Origin: Caprimulgus europaeus | Taxonomy: Eukaryota > Chordata > Aves > Caprimulgiformes > Caprimulgidae | Assembly (NCBI GenBank): GCA_907165065.1 | Contig: OU015528.1 | Location: 76,861,474-76,925,473, forward strand | Direction: 5' to 3' | Length of the DNA: 64,000 bases | In this document: piece by piece, positions 1 to 12,308 of the stretch | How positions within the stretch are numbered: position 1 is the stretch's first letter | How the letters are laid out: each line of letters opens with the position of its first letter | Made by a program: the position numbers and the translations under genes | The notes under the pieces: model-generated | The model's database searches: none | What the model was told of the DNA's origin: nothing | Seen by the model: the letters and a program-made list of their open reading frames with translations, nothing else

Positions 1-766
1 AGTATGTACCTAGGTGACAATGTGGTCTGCAGAAACACTGAAGTACATGGGAGTCACCCAAATAAAAAATTACCAAATAGAGCAAAGCCTATGGTCGAGC
101 TCTAAACAACCTTATTTACCTTTTGTGTTTCCACAGTTGCTAAGACCACAAGCTTATTTCTCTAAAACATTAAACTTGGAGCAGAAAGACAATCCCTGCT
201 CCAAAGAATTTGCAATAATAGGTTTTTAACCCTGTATAACTTAATCTCCTTATTAGTGAAAGACATTTGCTCACATACCCAAACCCTCTTCAACAGAATA
301 TTTAACTATGCTCTTCAAGAATCATGGCCAAGATTAGAACTGCTCATGAGTTACGAAGTTCTTTGTCATCTTGCAGAAACCAAAGTAATATCCATTACAG
401 ATTCAACACCCAAATATTATTCAGGAAGAACTTGCCAATTCACTTCTTACAAGCCACTACTAAAACAAATTGTTTTCAGACAGACCTCTCTAGCATGTCT
501 ACAGTTTTATACAGAAGGACAAGCTTTGTAGAGAGAAGATACAAGGTTGAACCATTCCTCTGAATAGAGATGCCTCCTTAGGGCCAGGAGTTAGGCTCTA
601 GACTGTGTAGATCAGAAGTGAGTTTAGAAATTTATTGGACATTTGTCTTACTCTTGGCCTGCCTTTCACCTGGCAGTTAAACGTACTAAATATCAAGACC
701 TAAGGTTTGGGTTCTGTGTGCTAGAACAGCTGAGGAGGCCAAAGGAACTTCTAATCTAACCTGGAC

Positions 767-790
767 TTTTTTTTGTCTTTTTTTTTTTTT
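767..790. repeat. T-rich low-complexity run
   Basis: Two T runs separated by a short G/C break, ending in a run of more than ten T. Such tracts are common in vertebrate introns and intergenic DNA and can mark eroded poly(A) tails of minus-strand retroposons. No retroposon body is recognisable beside this one. Confidence 0.8.
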
Positions 791-1914
791 AATTTCATAA
801 AGGTTATTAACATCTTTGAACCTTTTTGATTCACATTTAGAGTTTTGACATCTATTAACCAGCCGTGTCCCAGAGCCAGTTCCGTTTTTGCTAAATTGTT
901 CTACTGAGTGAAGAAATAAAATTTTGTCAAATTCCTTATGGGCTTTAATGACCAAAAGAAAGCCTAGTGCCAAAAACACTATTTATGTTCCAAATATCAA
1001 TTACTTTTGGCCAACCTTTGCTGCTTGGCTTGCACCTACTGTAGTCAGAATTAGTTCTTACTACATTGCACCTGACACATCTGTGTTAGCATTCAGCTCA
1101 TGTCTCTTCCCGCCTTCTGTAGTACCTCTACTTCTATCTCCATGTGTTGTTTTCTTTCAATTCATGATGCTTGAAATAATGAGAAAATTGTGTCACAGTT
1201 GGGGAGTTTTATAGTTTTATTTATTATTTCCCCAAGAGACCTTTTTTTTTTTTTTTAATCACAATGGCACTGAGGTTCAGTGCCTTGGAATGTGTCATAC
1301 GAGTTGTTGGTAGTGCTTCAGAGCAGAGGTTCTTCTCTATTAAAGAACTGGGGAATTGGAGAGAGATCTTGTCTTTGCTTGACCTCCTTCACTTTACAGC
1401 ACAGAACATACAAGAAGAAGCTCAGGGAATGATCCACCTGCAGAACTGAACACAGGCCATGTTACACTTTGAAAACCTCATCTTTTTTCATTTGTGGCTA
1501 CCGAGAAGTTTAGCAGAAGATTGGATTTTGTAACAATTCATAAAACTATTACTTCCATCTTGAACAATGGTCAGAACTTCAGCACTGCTGGTTTTGTGGA
1601 TGTATAAAACAGTTATTTCCCTCCTCACTGAAATGCATCTATACTTGGGGTGGATTGTGGGAGTTGCTCATTTCACTGGTATACAACAGATTTAGATGAG
1701 AGGCACAGACCACTGGAAGGGAAGTGGGCAAGTACAAATTCAGGCATGAATATTTTTTTGGAAAGCATTATTACAATTTGGAAAACTTTGTTGGTTAAAT
1801 CCCACAGGGTGTACAGATAAACATCACATCCTGATATCAGTGTAAATTATCCCCAGTATCAACAATAAGAGTAGTTACTTATGGAGAGAAACATCTCACC
1901 TAAATTTAGTTATC

Positions 1915-2155
1915 TACAGGTCAGGCACCTAATCTAAGCTAACCACCTAGGCTAGCTCTGTAATGAATAGACAGAAATAGGCACCGGGAGAGAGAGAGAG
2001 ATTTGTTGTATCCCAAGGTAAATGTCCTGAGATAGGTAGACTGAATCACCTTCCAGAGGTGCCTATCTCTATTAACTACAGAAGGAACACAGATAATTAG
2101 CCATGACTAGACACCTAATTTTTAGATACCTAGACACCTAAACTTTAGCAAGATG
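1915..2155. repeat. Possible ancient dispersed repeat with 'cacctaa' motifs
   Basis: The stretch repeats short motifs such as 'ggcacctaa', 'ccacctagg', 'gaggtgcctatctct', 'gacacctaa' and 'agacacctaaa'. This recalls an old archosaur/turtle dispersed repeat rich in 'taggcacctaa' that I know from memory but cannot name with certainty. Copies would be very diverged. An internal GA run (1988-2001) interrupts it. It could equally be unique sequence with chance similarity. Confidence 0.25.
1988..2001. repeat. (GA)n microsatellite
   Basis: Short run of seven GA dinucleotides, followed directly by a T-rich segment. It is near the lower length limit for slippage polymorphism. Confidence 0.75.
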
Positions 2156-2682
2156 AATCAGAGCTGAGTGATTACGGCAAAGTAAACTTCCTCCTACCTA
2201 TTCATCAGTGAGAGAATGTCTGACACCTGAAACATAAAGCTTGGATCATTTCCAAAATCTTCCTTTTCCTTCCCATTCAGAATTTTTTATTCTTCTGTGT
2301 ACTGTTTTGTCTCATATTTCCTCATTATGAGGATATTCTGGTAGTGGTTTCACTTACGCAGTTTGTTACTATTAGACTCTGCACAAACTATTATTTTTAT
2401 TGAAAGACCTGAAACAATGTGCTTTCAGAGAGGGAAACAACACGATACATACATATTTTAAAACATTATAATAGCATCATCTGTATTTTATTTGCTTTTC
2501 TTGTAAATCTCGTGTAATTTTATATACAGCTTCTACTTCCTACAGGATTTTAAAAATTACATCTTTTTAAGAAGATCTGTGCCTATAAATAAATCCAGTT
2601 TTATTGCAGTGCTAGATATAATTTGTATAAGTTACAGCCTAATAAAAGATAGGGGAGCAAACTTCAAGCTACATCATCTGAT

Positions 2683-2704
2683 CCCCCCCGCCACCCCCTG
2701 CCCC
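2683..2704. repeat. C-rich tract, G-quadruplex-prone on the minus strand
   Basis: Runs of seven, five and four C are separated by 'gcca' and 'tg'. Read on the minus strand, G4, G5 and G7 tracts with short loops give at least four groups of three G, since G7 can split as GGG-G-GGG. This meets the usual pattern for an intramolecular quadruplex. The surroundings are AT-rich, so it stands out locally. Confidence 0.6.
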
Positions 2705-3408
2705 AGTAAAGAAATAAAATTATATTTGTTCTGGTTCTTTTTATGTGATTCATCAGATTAGGAAATTTTATTAGACCTCCTACTTCAGGCTTTTAACAAT
2801 AAGATCCTTCCTATGCCAATAAGTGAAGCTTAAAGAAGTTCTGATGCGCTTATAAGCAATGTGAAAAATATAGGCTGGAAAGGCATCTTCATTTATTTAA
2901 GCACATACTTAGTACAAGATTAAAGTTATTTGCTTACATGCTGTCCTTAATATGGATAGGCTTAAAGGCATTTCCATGCATTTTCCTGAATGGAAAACAC
3001 ATTCTCAGATGTGCAATGAATTTTCATTTTTGTTTATTTGATGTTAAGAATATTAACATTAGATGTGTTAATATGCACAAATGGAGATTGAGCCTGTTAA
3101 ATACAGTTCATAGGGTGCAGTGTAGGGGCAAAAGAGTTGAACAATGGGTGAATAAAACGAATCATACCTTTGGGCTGAAATTTCCATATAAAATTTTCCT
3201 CACATTTCAAATGTGAGCAACGCATAGTTGCTACTCTGGATTCTGGCATATTTTGTCTCATGCTTGTCTATATTCAGCAAAACAGATGTTGAGGTAAGCT
3301 CGTGTATGTTCTTCAGAATCAAAATTTCTCTAAATTCAGTTAGTGGCATAAAGACCCATATGCTTTCACAGGTGTAGACTAATTTTTTTTCCAAGTCTTG
3401 TGAAGTGA

Positions 3409-3456
3409 TTTTTGTTTTTTGTTTGTTTTTCTGGTTTTTGTTTTTTTTTTTTTTTT
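3409..3456. repeat. T-rich (GTTT) low-complexity tract
   Basis: T runs interspersed with G, ending in about sixteen consecutive T. It may be the poly(A) remnant of a minus-strand retroposon or simple slippage-generated DNA. No retroposon body is visible. Confidence 0.8.
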
Positions 3457-3861
3457 AAGGAAATCTGGAGGACTGAAGAAAAACAAGCAATGATGAGGGA
3501 CTTGCACTGTGTGAGCTCGCTGCTCAACCACAGGTAGTAAGGAGCTGAGTAAAAATTTTACTGATAGCCAATATCCTCAGAATCATTTAACCCTGTGGTT
3601 TGCTTGTAAATATGGGCATCGAGATCCTTGGGCCAGGTCACAAACAAAGGGAAACATTAATGGACTAACTAACACATTTGAAATTATCACAGACCTTGGG
3701 GAGCTAGTTTCTGTTCTGTTAGTTTTGAGAATAACAGTGAAAACAAACCATTAAATCACTATGATAAAAAAGTTGAACTTTCTGTAGTGGACAGGTGGGT
3801 ATTATATTCAGTTTCTGAAAGGCCTGAAGTATTTTATTTCATGAGGGGAAAAACAAAGCAT

Positions 3862-3962
3862 CTGTGGTTTTGTGGTTAAGGCACTGAATTAAAACCAGGC
3901 AGTGTTGGATTCTGTTCACAGCTTTATTTTGGCATGAGACTAGGAAAGTCTTTCACTTTTCA
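3862..3962 (+). repeat. MIR-like SINE relic, plus orientation
   Basis: The segment follows the tRNA-derived head and core of MIR/CORE-SINEs. 'gtggttaaggcactgaatt' corresponds to the box-A region, and 'tggattctgttcacagctt' to the box-B region 'gggttcgaatcccggct'. The segment 'gagactaggaaagtctttcac' corresponds to the 'ccttgggcaagtcacttaac' core. Similarity is visible but heavily eroded, as expected for an element more than 100 million years old. This is recalled similarity, not an alignment. Confidence 0.6.
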
Positions 3963-6400
3963 AACCTGCAGCAATACTTAGGTGCATGCCTGGAGGTAAC
4001 CAAACCAAAGATCCCATAGGTCATCCCAGCTAGTGAACTTAGATGAGAGTATCTACGTCTGCTGGATCAAGACCTTAATTTCTCTCTGTCTCCCTTCCAA
4101 AGTTGTGAATTTAAGTAAAAAAATCTCCCTTCTTTTTCTATTTGCTCTGTATATTTAAATAAAATCTGTGAAACAGCCTTGTGGTTCTGCTCAGCTTTAT
4201 TTGAAATGCTGTGTTCAGTATGGAGGAAAATGATTTTTAAAAGAGGCAAGACAGGTGAGCATCCAAAGGAACAAAAAAACCCAAACATACCACTGAAGAA
4301 AATATAGCAAAACTGGGGCTTGCTTAAGGTTGAGAAGGGAAGAAATATGATATCAGTTACCTGCTATGTAAAAAAGGTATCTGAAAAAGGTAGCCTGTTC
4401 CTCTACACTCTTGTCAGCAGGACAAGGAAAGACAGGTTACACTGGATGACCCTCCCAGCACTATTGTCTGTGATTTCTAAAACTGCAAATTCTGTTTGGA
4501 TACAGGATGCTGTCACAGCAGGTCCTGAGCTTCCTACACACCTCCAGTGCTACTGTAATATGGAAAAACTGGACATAAGCAAGCATCTTTGCATTGTGGT
4601 TGCTTTTGGCCAGAGTTTATAAGAAGCTATCCATCAAAGAGCAAGAATGCTTACAAGTTTTAAGTTGAGAAAGTGCAGCGGCAAGCTTTTGGGGGGATTT
4701 CACAATACTGATTTCTTGGTTTGAAGCAAAATATACTTACAAGAGCATCTGCTGGTGTGAGTCTCTTAAATATGGCACATACTCCCTGTTACTGCTTCAT
4801 CATCATGTATAATTGGCAATAAACCTATTTAGAATTCAAGATGCATAAAACGGAAAGTCTTTGAAGGGAATAGCTGCTGAGATTATATTTATTGTGCTTT
4901 CCCACAATATTTTTCTATGCATAATGTGATAAACCTCCAAGGTGGTTGTAGGCAAAGCTAAAATATTCACAAGTATGCAGTTATTATGAATTTAGACAGG
5001 TTGTAAGACATTTTGATATCAAACTCTTAATGAATGGCAGTAAACATATTCTACATTACTTTATTAAAATGCCTATTAAAATATACACATCCACAGAATG
5101 ATCACTGGATGTGTTTACTTGCTAGTAAAAAAACCATGAAGAAAACAGCATGGAAATAAATTTTCTTTTCCTGCACTACTATGATAAGAATTAAAGCATG
5201 CATTTAAAGTTCATATTATTTTCAGTGTGTTCACAGCACATCCAGATAATCAGATATTCAAAGGAGGATTCCCAGTCAATTCCAATACACCACAACTCAC
5301 GGTAAATCAAGTTGTGTAAATGATAGTTCCATATCCCATGATGGTTTTTTGAGATTCTAGAAAACCTGCTCCACTCCAAAACAACAAACAAAACAAACAA
5401 CATATATCCAGTGAATACATTCTGGTTAATTTAATGCTTTTCAAATCTTATTTCTTTTTTTTGTTTTTTTTCCTATTTTTCTAAATTTATATTAGTAAAA
5501 ATTTAAAACAAAAAATTCATGTTAAGCCAGAAGATCAGGGGATTGTTTTTTTTTCTTTTCAGTATTTCAGAGTGCATATTGACAGTTGGAGAGGAAAAAA
5601 TAAAATTAAGTGTTGAAAACATATGAAATTGTATTCATTCTGAGTACAAGTTTTATTTTCTTAGTGAAGTCCTGATCAACAATAGTGACAAACACAAATC
5701 CAGAAGTCTCCTGTAACATCTGATAGTGATTACATAGATCCATGTTTTTCATCTGGAGATATTGCAGATCTTAAGGAGGCTGAATATGCTCCATTTTCTG
5801 TAGGCAGTGGATAGCAACTGTCCTCCAAATGGAAATACCTCTGTGTGTTGCCTCCATGGGAGGCATCCATGCCTCAGTGTGAAATAAGTGTCTACTAGAC
5901 TAGCAGAAAGAAAAGACCTATTGTGCCATAAATTCACACAAAACATCACTCTAACATGAAGTGTGTGCTGGACCAGCACATGGTGACCTGTGATTGCAGA
6001 GCTGAGAGGGGAGCGGGGAAAGGCACCGTGATGCAGTCAATTACTCCCTTAGGATAGACTGAGCAAATGTTAATGCCTGGAGCTTTTTGCCTGTTAACAG
6101 AAAAAGAGAAATTATCTTCAAATGTCGGTGTCTTCCTGATACATGTAGCCTCTCCAGTTATTTGTCTTGAAAATACTGATGTGATCTAGTTGTGTAAAGC
6201 TTTTGCTGCTCACAAACACAGCTAGTTACTCTATACTATGGGTCATACTGTGGGATCCTTGTTTTGCACAAGGGATAAAGTCTCAGCCCTGCAATAACCA
6301 GTCCTCATACTCCCTTCCCTTCAGTAAAGCAACTGGCTTGCTCTTGATACTTGCATTTTGCAGTTCTCAAAATAAGCCAGATTGGTTTGATGGGTAAACT

Positions 6401-6826
6401 GAGTCATAGAGTCATAGATTATTAAGGTTGGAATAGACCTCCAGATCATCAAGTCCAACCATCAACCCAACACCACCATGATCACTAAACCATGTCCTGA
6501 AGTGCCATGTCTACACATTTTTTTAACACCTCCAGGGTTGGTGACTCCACCACTTCCCTGGGCAGCCTGTTGCAATGCTTGACCACTCTTTCAGTGAAGA
6601 AATTCTTCTTCAGATCCAATCTAAACTTCCCTTGGCACAACTTGAGGCCATTTCCTCTAGTCCTGTCACTTGTTCCTTGGTTGAGCAGACTGACGCTTAC
6701 CTCTCTACATCCTCCTTTGAGGTAGTTGTAGAGAGCAAGAAGGTCTCCCCTCAGCCCCTTTTCTCCAGGCTAAATAATCTCAGTTCCCTCAGTTGTTCCT
6801 CATAAGACATGTTCTCCAGACCCAAT
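6401..6826 (-). mobile_element. CR1 LINE, 5'-truncated, minus orientation
   Basis: The plus strand opens with 'gagtcatagagtcatag', the reverse complement of the ATTCTATG-type CR1 3' tail, followed by 'ggttggaatagacc' and 'catcaagtccaacc', a standard avian CR1 3' UTR. Read on the minus strand, the C-terminus of the reverse-transcriptase ORF2 is still open for about 60 codons, from '[10 protein letters not shown]' through '[19 protein letters not shown]', to a stop near 6505. The 5' side breaks off near 6826, inside ORF2, so only about 0.43 kb of a roughly 4.5 kb element remains. Such truncated copies are immobile. The 'caacccaacaccaccatg' UTR differs from the copy at 20910, so the two probably belong to different CR1 subfamilies. 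Confidence 0.95.
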
Positions 6827-8563
6827 AGGCTGAATTAACACAGGGAAAGCAAAGGGCTTGCAAAGTGGGTAACTGGATTGCTGTCCTTGCCTTTTCCCAT
6901 GGAAATGAGCAGTACCACTCTAAAAGAAAAATACTTTACATCTTGATGGAGTTTAATATTTTTCTTTGCCATGATTACACAATAGCACATTCCTACCTGC
7001 CTGTTGGAAGTATTTTCTCATTCAGAAATGAATTTTTGGATAATGTACAACAGCAACATACCCTACAAAACTCCTATTTATACAGGACTGCTGTTGCTAT
7101 AAGAACTGTTTATACAAATAAGTAACATACCCCTCAGTGTAATATCTTTCATTTACCTAATGTACTTTTTGACACATGATGAGAAGCTGCAAACCTTAAT
7201 CCCCAAACCTAGGTTGAAATGACTGAGCAATGTACCATCCAAATGAAAGACTGGCATTGTTCTTGCTGGAAACAGACACACTTATTTTCACGTCTGGCAA
7301 TAATATTGTTTTAAAGCAAACTGTGAAGAAATTATGCAAGCTGAGTCAAAAACTGGAATATGCATTTAAGTATCCTATTAATAGTCTTGGAAGAGCATGC
7401 TTATTAAAAAATTCTCTTTATAAGGAACTATTTTCCCTAAGAAAAGTCTACTTGACATGTCTTTATTTACTGTCCAAGCTGTAATATGCCATTATAGCTC
7501 ATCTGATATGACTGATAAGTGCATTGCAGGATGTCAGATGGACAAAGAACAGAGTAAGAATGGAGAAGGAAAGGGAAAATAAAGAAGCAATGATATTGTG
7601 TCATTCTGTCTAACACACTGGGAATTCGGAAGACCAGCAGCCTCCCTGATATGAAGGGTGTTTGTATTCTCACTGGATCATGAAAAAGAACATTATCAGG
7701 AAAGGTTTGAAAGAAAAATATGTGACAATATGACTCCAGGGTGTTTTCCCCAAGCAAAGATGCAGGCACAAAGGTGTGCTTGAACATCTACAGAAGAAAC
7801 AAGGAGAGGTTGGAAAAGGTGTGTTAGCAGTAAATGGAAAGAGATAAGCAGATACTACTTGATGCAAGCTTCATGGAGCCATAAGAAACCACCACCCCAT
7901 TGTGCTCTCCATGACCCCTCAGCTGCCCCACACTTGTATACAGATGTCCCAAACCCTCTGGAGCCAGGTCACACCTGTACCACATCTAGCACTAATGGTA
8001 CCAACAGAGCAACCACTTTTAAGATTTTCAGAGCAGCTCAAATCCTCCCTTTAAATTCGTTCAGAGCCACCATAAAGTCAGTTGTATCCTAGTGAATTTA
8101 CATTAAAGCAGAAAATATCTTTATGCCCCAGGAACAAAGAAAAAGAGCAAACTCTTCCCAGTGTCCCCATCAGTTACATATTTCCCCTCTTCTTTGTACC
8201 CTTCCCCTTCCCCCCTGTCTCTAGCCCTGCTGCTCAAAGGAGAAAGTAACAGAGATATTTGAGATTATAAAGGGTTTTGGATGAGTGAACCTGGAGTGAG
8301 TAAAGCTCTTAGAAAAGAATTTAAAGGATCGCAGTGGCATGCCGTCATGTTATATAAACATATTCTGAATGGTACCATCATACGCCCAGCCCTGGCGCCA
8401 CAATTGCATTAAGTGAAATTTTATACAGAAATTCTGAAAGTGCACTGGGGTTGGTTGATTATCTGCTCTTTCTGTTCCTTTTCAGACATGAAGCAAGAAG
8501 CCAAGGTGCAGGAGAAGAATGTGGACAGTGCCAAGAGGTTCCTGACCTAATCTAAGCAAAAGG

Positions 8564-8647
8564 CTTTCTTTCTCTTCTTTTTTTTTTCCCTCCTTTTTTT
8601 TTTTGTCCTTTTTTTTTTTTTTTTTTTTTTTTCATCTTTCCCTCTCT
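8564..8647. repeat. Long polypyrimidine tract
   Basis: About 84 bases are nearly all T and C on the plus strand, broken by one G near 8605 and one A near 8634, with an internal T run of roughly 25. The minus strand is correspondingly polypurine and yields a spurious lysine-rich open frame. It starts about 80 bases after the exon-like segment at 8486. Uninterrupted homopurine/homopyrimidine DNA of this length can form a triplex and is prone to length change. Confidence 0.85.
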
Positions 8648-9984
8648 GGTTTGGTTTCCTCCACAGAGTTCAAAGCTGTCATTCCTGTCAGAAATGAACA
8701 CCTGGAATTGACTGTCACTGGGATTTAAAATTTTCAAACACCAAAAGAAAGAAAGGGAAGAAATTGGAATAAGGCCACGGAGTAAAAGTTATATGGTACT
8801 TCCTGAAATGTCTAATGAATATTTTCCCTGTGTACCTTGACAGTTTTGAAGTATGTGAGGAGGGGGTGAAAGTTACAATACTATTCAGGAATTGTTTATT
8901 CTTGGCAAAATAAGTTCATTAAAATGAGGTTCTGATTAAAATGAAAGGGTCTGGTTCATTTGAAATATTAATTTAGACCTCGAATTCTGCAATCTGCCTG
9001 CAAGGGCCTCCCTGCAAGATCAGGGCTATGTTTGTTAAGTAGTAAAGCACTGTTGCAAGTAAAGCCAACTTTTATGCTTTTAATGTTGTCTGATCTCTTT
9101 CCCTGAGCTAGCCCAGGTCTGTTGACCTTCAGGGCAAACTGTGAAGCCTCACTATTACTTGCACTGAGGATGAATACACAGTTTATGTTTGAAGGGGGAA
9201 GGGAGTAGGGAAAAATCTGCTGTGTGGGGTATAGGGTAGGTATATTTGGAGGTTATCTTTCCCAGTGATGCTTTTACTTATCCCTGGTACTACCACCCAT
9301 AAGATATCCCCCCATTAATCTGTCAGTAAAAACTGTCAGTCATTGCATTAGCAATTAGGGAAAAGACAGTCGCTATCCAGCCACTTATGAACTGGAATGA
9401 AACATTTTAAATAAAGAATTTTGATAACATTTCTATGACTTTTTCCCCTCAAAAAAAAAAAAAAATCATCAGATGAAATTTTCAATACCCAAGATATGTA
9501 CAATTCTGAATTAAACCTTTTTCCTCACTTTCTATGCACACACAGGTACACACACAAACAAAAATGAAAAAAATAAAAAAATATGCTTCTCATTATTTTA
9601 TCTGTCAACTCTGAGTATGAATATTGACCTATGTGCTTCTCTAGCATAGGAATTCAATACTGTGACAGAACATATCCCAAACAACAGAAGAACCCAACAG
9701 GGAGCATCTATGCCAAAGTTAACATCAAGACACATTTTCCAAAACCCCTAAAAAGAGAAAGCCTGGGAAATTCCTTCAATGAAATCCAACACAAGGCATT
9801 ACAGATAAAAAGCAGAAATTGGTTCTTCCGATTGAACTTAAAAACTCCACCAGCCATGTCAAATAACGCCTGTTTTACTATAAAATAAGTAAATACATTG
9901 TGAAAATTCCATGCAAATCTTATTATTTGATGTTCTGACACTACACCAACTAGCAGAGAATCTCTTACTTTCCTCTGGACAACC

Positions 9985-10566
9985 CTAGGTCATACTGGCA
10001 GTGCAGTGTATTTCAGATCTCTGGGAGGATGCCCCACTGTTTCTAGCCTCACCAAACACTCTCTGTTGTTGGCAGTGCAGCACTGCAGCTCCTGATGGGA
10101 AGGGGGAAGCTATCAGGTTGAGCCAGTTTTCATTTTTTCTACTGTAGATGCTGGCTCCTTGCTTCCTCTGAGCCACAGGAAGCTGAAGTATTAAACTCTT
10201 TAACATTACTTCCATTTCTGTTTGCCTCCTGACCTGAGAAACTAAGATATATACTGTAACTCCATCTGTAAGGAGATGCTGGGGTGCAGTAGGGAAGCAA
10301 GTCTCCAGAAGCAGGCACTGGCACACATTAAAAGCTGGTATTTCCAAAACATTCATGAAATGAGAACATTTTATCCAAATGGTCATCAGTTTAAAACATA
10401 CCCACATTAACAAGGAGTTGTGGAAGCTTTGTTCCTCCAGCACTGTCAGTACCTTATCAGAGCTTGATTGAGAATGACACAAAAAATGTTGTTGCTCCAA
10501 CACCAGTTTAAGGGTGGGAGTCCTGTGGGATGCCACAGTACACAAACTGAACAGGCAGAAAATCAA
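9985..10566 (-). other. Longest Met-initiated open frame (193 codons), coding status doubtful
   Basis: The minus strand is open from an ATG at 10566 to a stop at 9985. The translated product is rich in Cys, Ser, Leu and His. It shows no signal peptide, clean membrane segment, repeat or domain that I recognise. A second minus frame (10139-10324) and a plus frame (10468-10686) are also open inside it, so the segment is simply poor in stop codons. There is no Kozak-like context I would rely on, and no splice structure. With roughly one stop per 18 codons expected, an open frame this long in 64 kb is unusual but not improbable. I would not annotate it as a gene without transcript or conservation evidence. 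Confidence 0.12.
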
Positions 10567-12284
10567 GGCACTGTAGAGCTGTGTCCCTGCATTTTACACC
10601 TCCACAGCTCCTCCACTCCTGAGCTTCTCTCTCCTTGCCACCACCATGCCATACTCACTGCAAGCCAGTGCAAATGTGTAGGCTGACCTCAGGCTGCAGA
10701 AAATGATGTTTTCTACAGATCTGTCACACACTGGTAGGTACTTTGTCCTAATTCATGGTGTCTTGTCTTTTTGGATTTGGTTTCTTTCCCTCTATTGATT
10801 GAAAGTTCTTCACAAGGTGTGGAGACCATGCTCCTGCTCACCCAGTCCCCCTGCTTCCTCCTTTGGGTGGGAGAGAGCCACACAGGAAATGGAAATAGGA
10901 CAGGACATTCCTAGGAATGGATGGCAGCTGAAAAGGGATCTTCCAAATCCTGAATGACACTAACTTGAGTAAGTTACTATATTACTGCCATAGTGACTAG
11001 AAAGCAGATGCCTCTCCATTTAGGTTGAAGCTAGCATGCTATGCATGATCTGGAAACATTCTGAGGATGGAGGCTTTCAAGGAAGAGCAGTCTGTAAGGT
11101 AGGTTTCAGTTCAAGTGTAAAGGCTACACAAATAAGCTTTTATAAGACATGTCTACCTGTGTGTAGGGAATCGAGGCTGACATTATAGTCAAGAGATATG
11201 TAGGGCTCAGCTGCTCCCACATTGATGTTCACTGCATTTGGGAAGCCTTAGAGTGCCGATACATAAACTGAAGGCCCTTACTACGCCTTCTGTCCAGCTG
11301 AGTATGACTTATTTCTTATGACACTGACTCGGCAGATGTGAGAAGGACATGGAAAGCAAATGCCTTTCTATAGTGGCAGCTGGAGATGAAGTAGGATGCC
11401 CTGAAGCAACTCTAAATGGTACTACCCATCTTTGTGTGGGCAACAGAATCAGGCCCTTAGTGTGATCAGGGGAGCCTAGAGAGGTAGTCACTCCCTCTTA
11501 AAACAGACACCAAGATTGGGTTAACTGAATTGCTCTCCAGACTCCATTCAGTTGTGCAGTTATCAACACCTACATCCTTGATATTCAGATATTTTCATCT
11601 AAACACTTAAATGTAAATACCTCCACCCCAGACTGAATCCCAACTCTATATTTCAGTTGAGCTTAGTTGTGGATAAGTCAGTAGCAAGAGTGCAGTGCAC
11701 ACCATTACATTGTTAGAAGGTCATTGTTCAGTTCTGGGGACAGATAGCATTTTCTCCAACAATTGCCAGGCATAGTTTGGGAAGCACAGGCCAGGGACCA
11801 GTCCTAACAATTTAGGTGCAACTAGCCTGTTTTGAAGGGTGAGATTCATATAACATGGATATATGAACCGTGTCATGCTCATTAGCCTCTGTGCCAAAGA
11901 AAGATCCTATAACACATGTTCCTACAGCTCCAACCTATGTGTCATGTGGTTGAAGGTCAGATAAGTGGGATTTACTGGCGTCACAATTTTGGATTTAGGT
12001 TCCAAAATCCCACTTTATTTATTTTCTCTTATTTAGAGATTTCAACTATTTCCTTTACTGGAAAATAAATCAGATTTTGATATTTTGAAAATAAAATTTA
12101 AGGTCTAACAGAAAATATCTGTCTAATTTATTTCAGGGAACATCACCTAAAAGTTACATTATATAAATTAAAATTTCAGTGAATTTCTGTTATCTGGAGT
12201 ACCCATTTATAGGGGTGTTGAGGGTAACAGAGATGCCAGAGCTTTCCAGAGCTGACAGGTTTTCTTAGGTCAGCTACAATAATA

Positions 12285-12308
12285 TTTATATGTAGGTTTA
12301 TATGTAGG
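12285..12308. repeat. 12-bp tandem duplication
   Basis: The unit 'tttatatgtagg' occurs twice head to tail without mismatch. A replication-slippage duplication is the likely origin. Confidence 0.9.

Larger units (their letters stand above)
1..6400. other. Non-coding, mostly unique AT-rich DNA
   Basis: No gene recognised. Open frames here are at most about 100 codons, lie on both strands and match no family I know. The stretch holds T-rich runs (767-790, 1243-1257, 3409-3456), a short GA run (1988-2001), a C-rich tract (2683-2704), a possible ancient repeat (1915-2155) and a MIR-like SINE (3862-3962). The remainder, including 3963-6400, looks like ordinary unique vertebrate intergenic or intronic DNA. 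I see no promoter-like GC-rich or CpG-rich patch. Confidence 0.6.

Noticed and set aside
8552-8737. Lysine-rich minus-strand open frame resembling a basic nuclear tail
   Set aside because: The lysines come from the antisense of the polypyrimidine tract at 8564-8647, which is low-complexity DNA.
9192-9239. G-rich patch as a full G-quadruplex motif
   Set aside because: The third and fourth G groups are separated from the first two by about 15 bases, beyond the usual seven-base loop limit.
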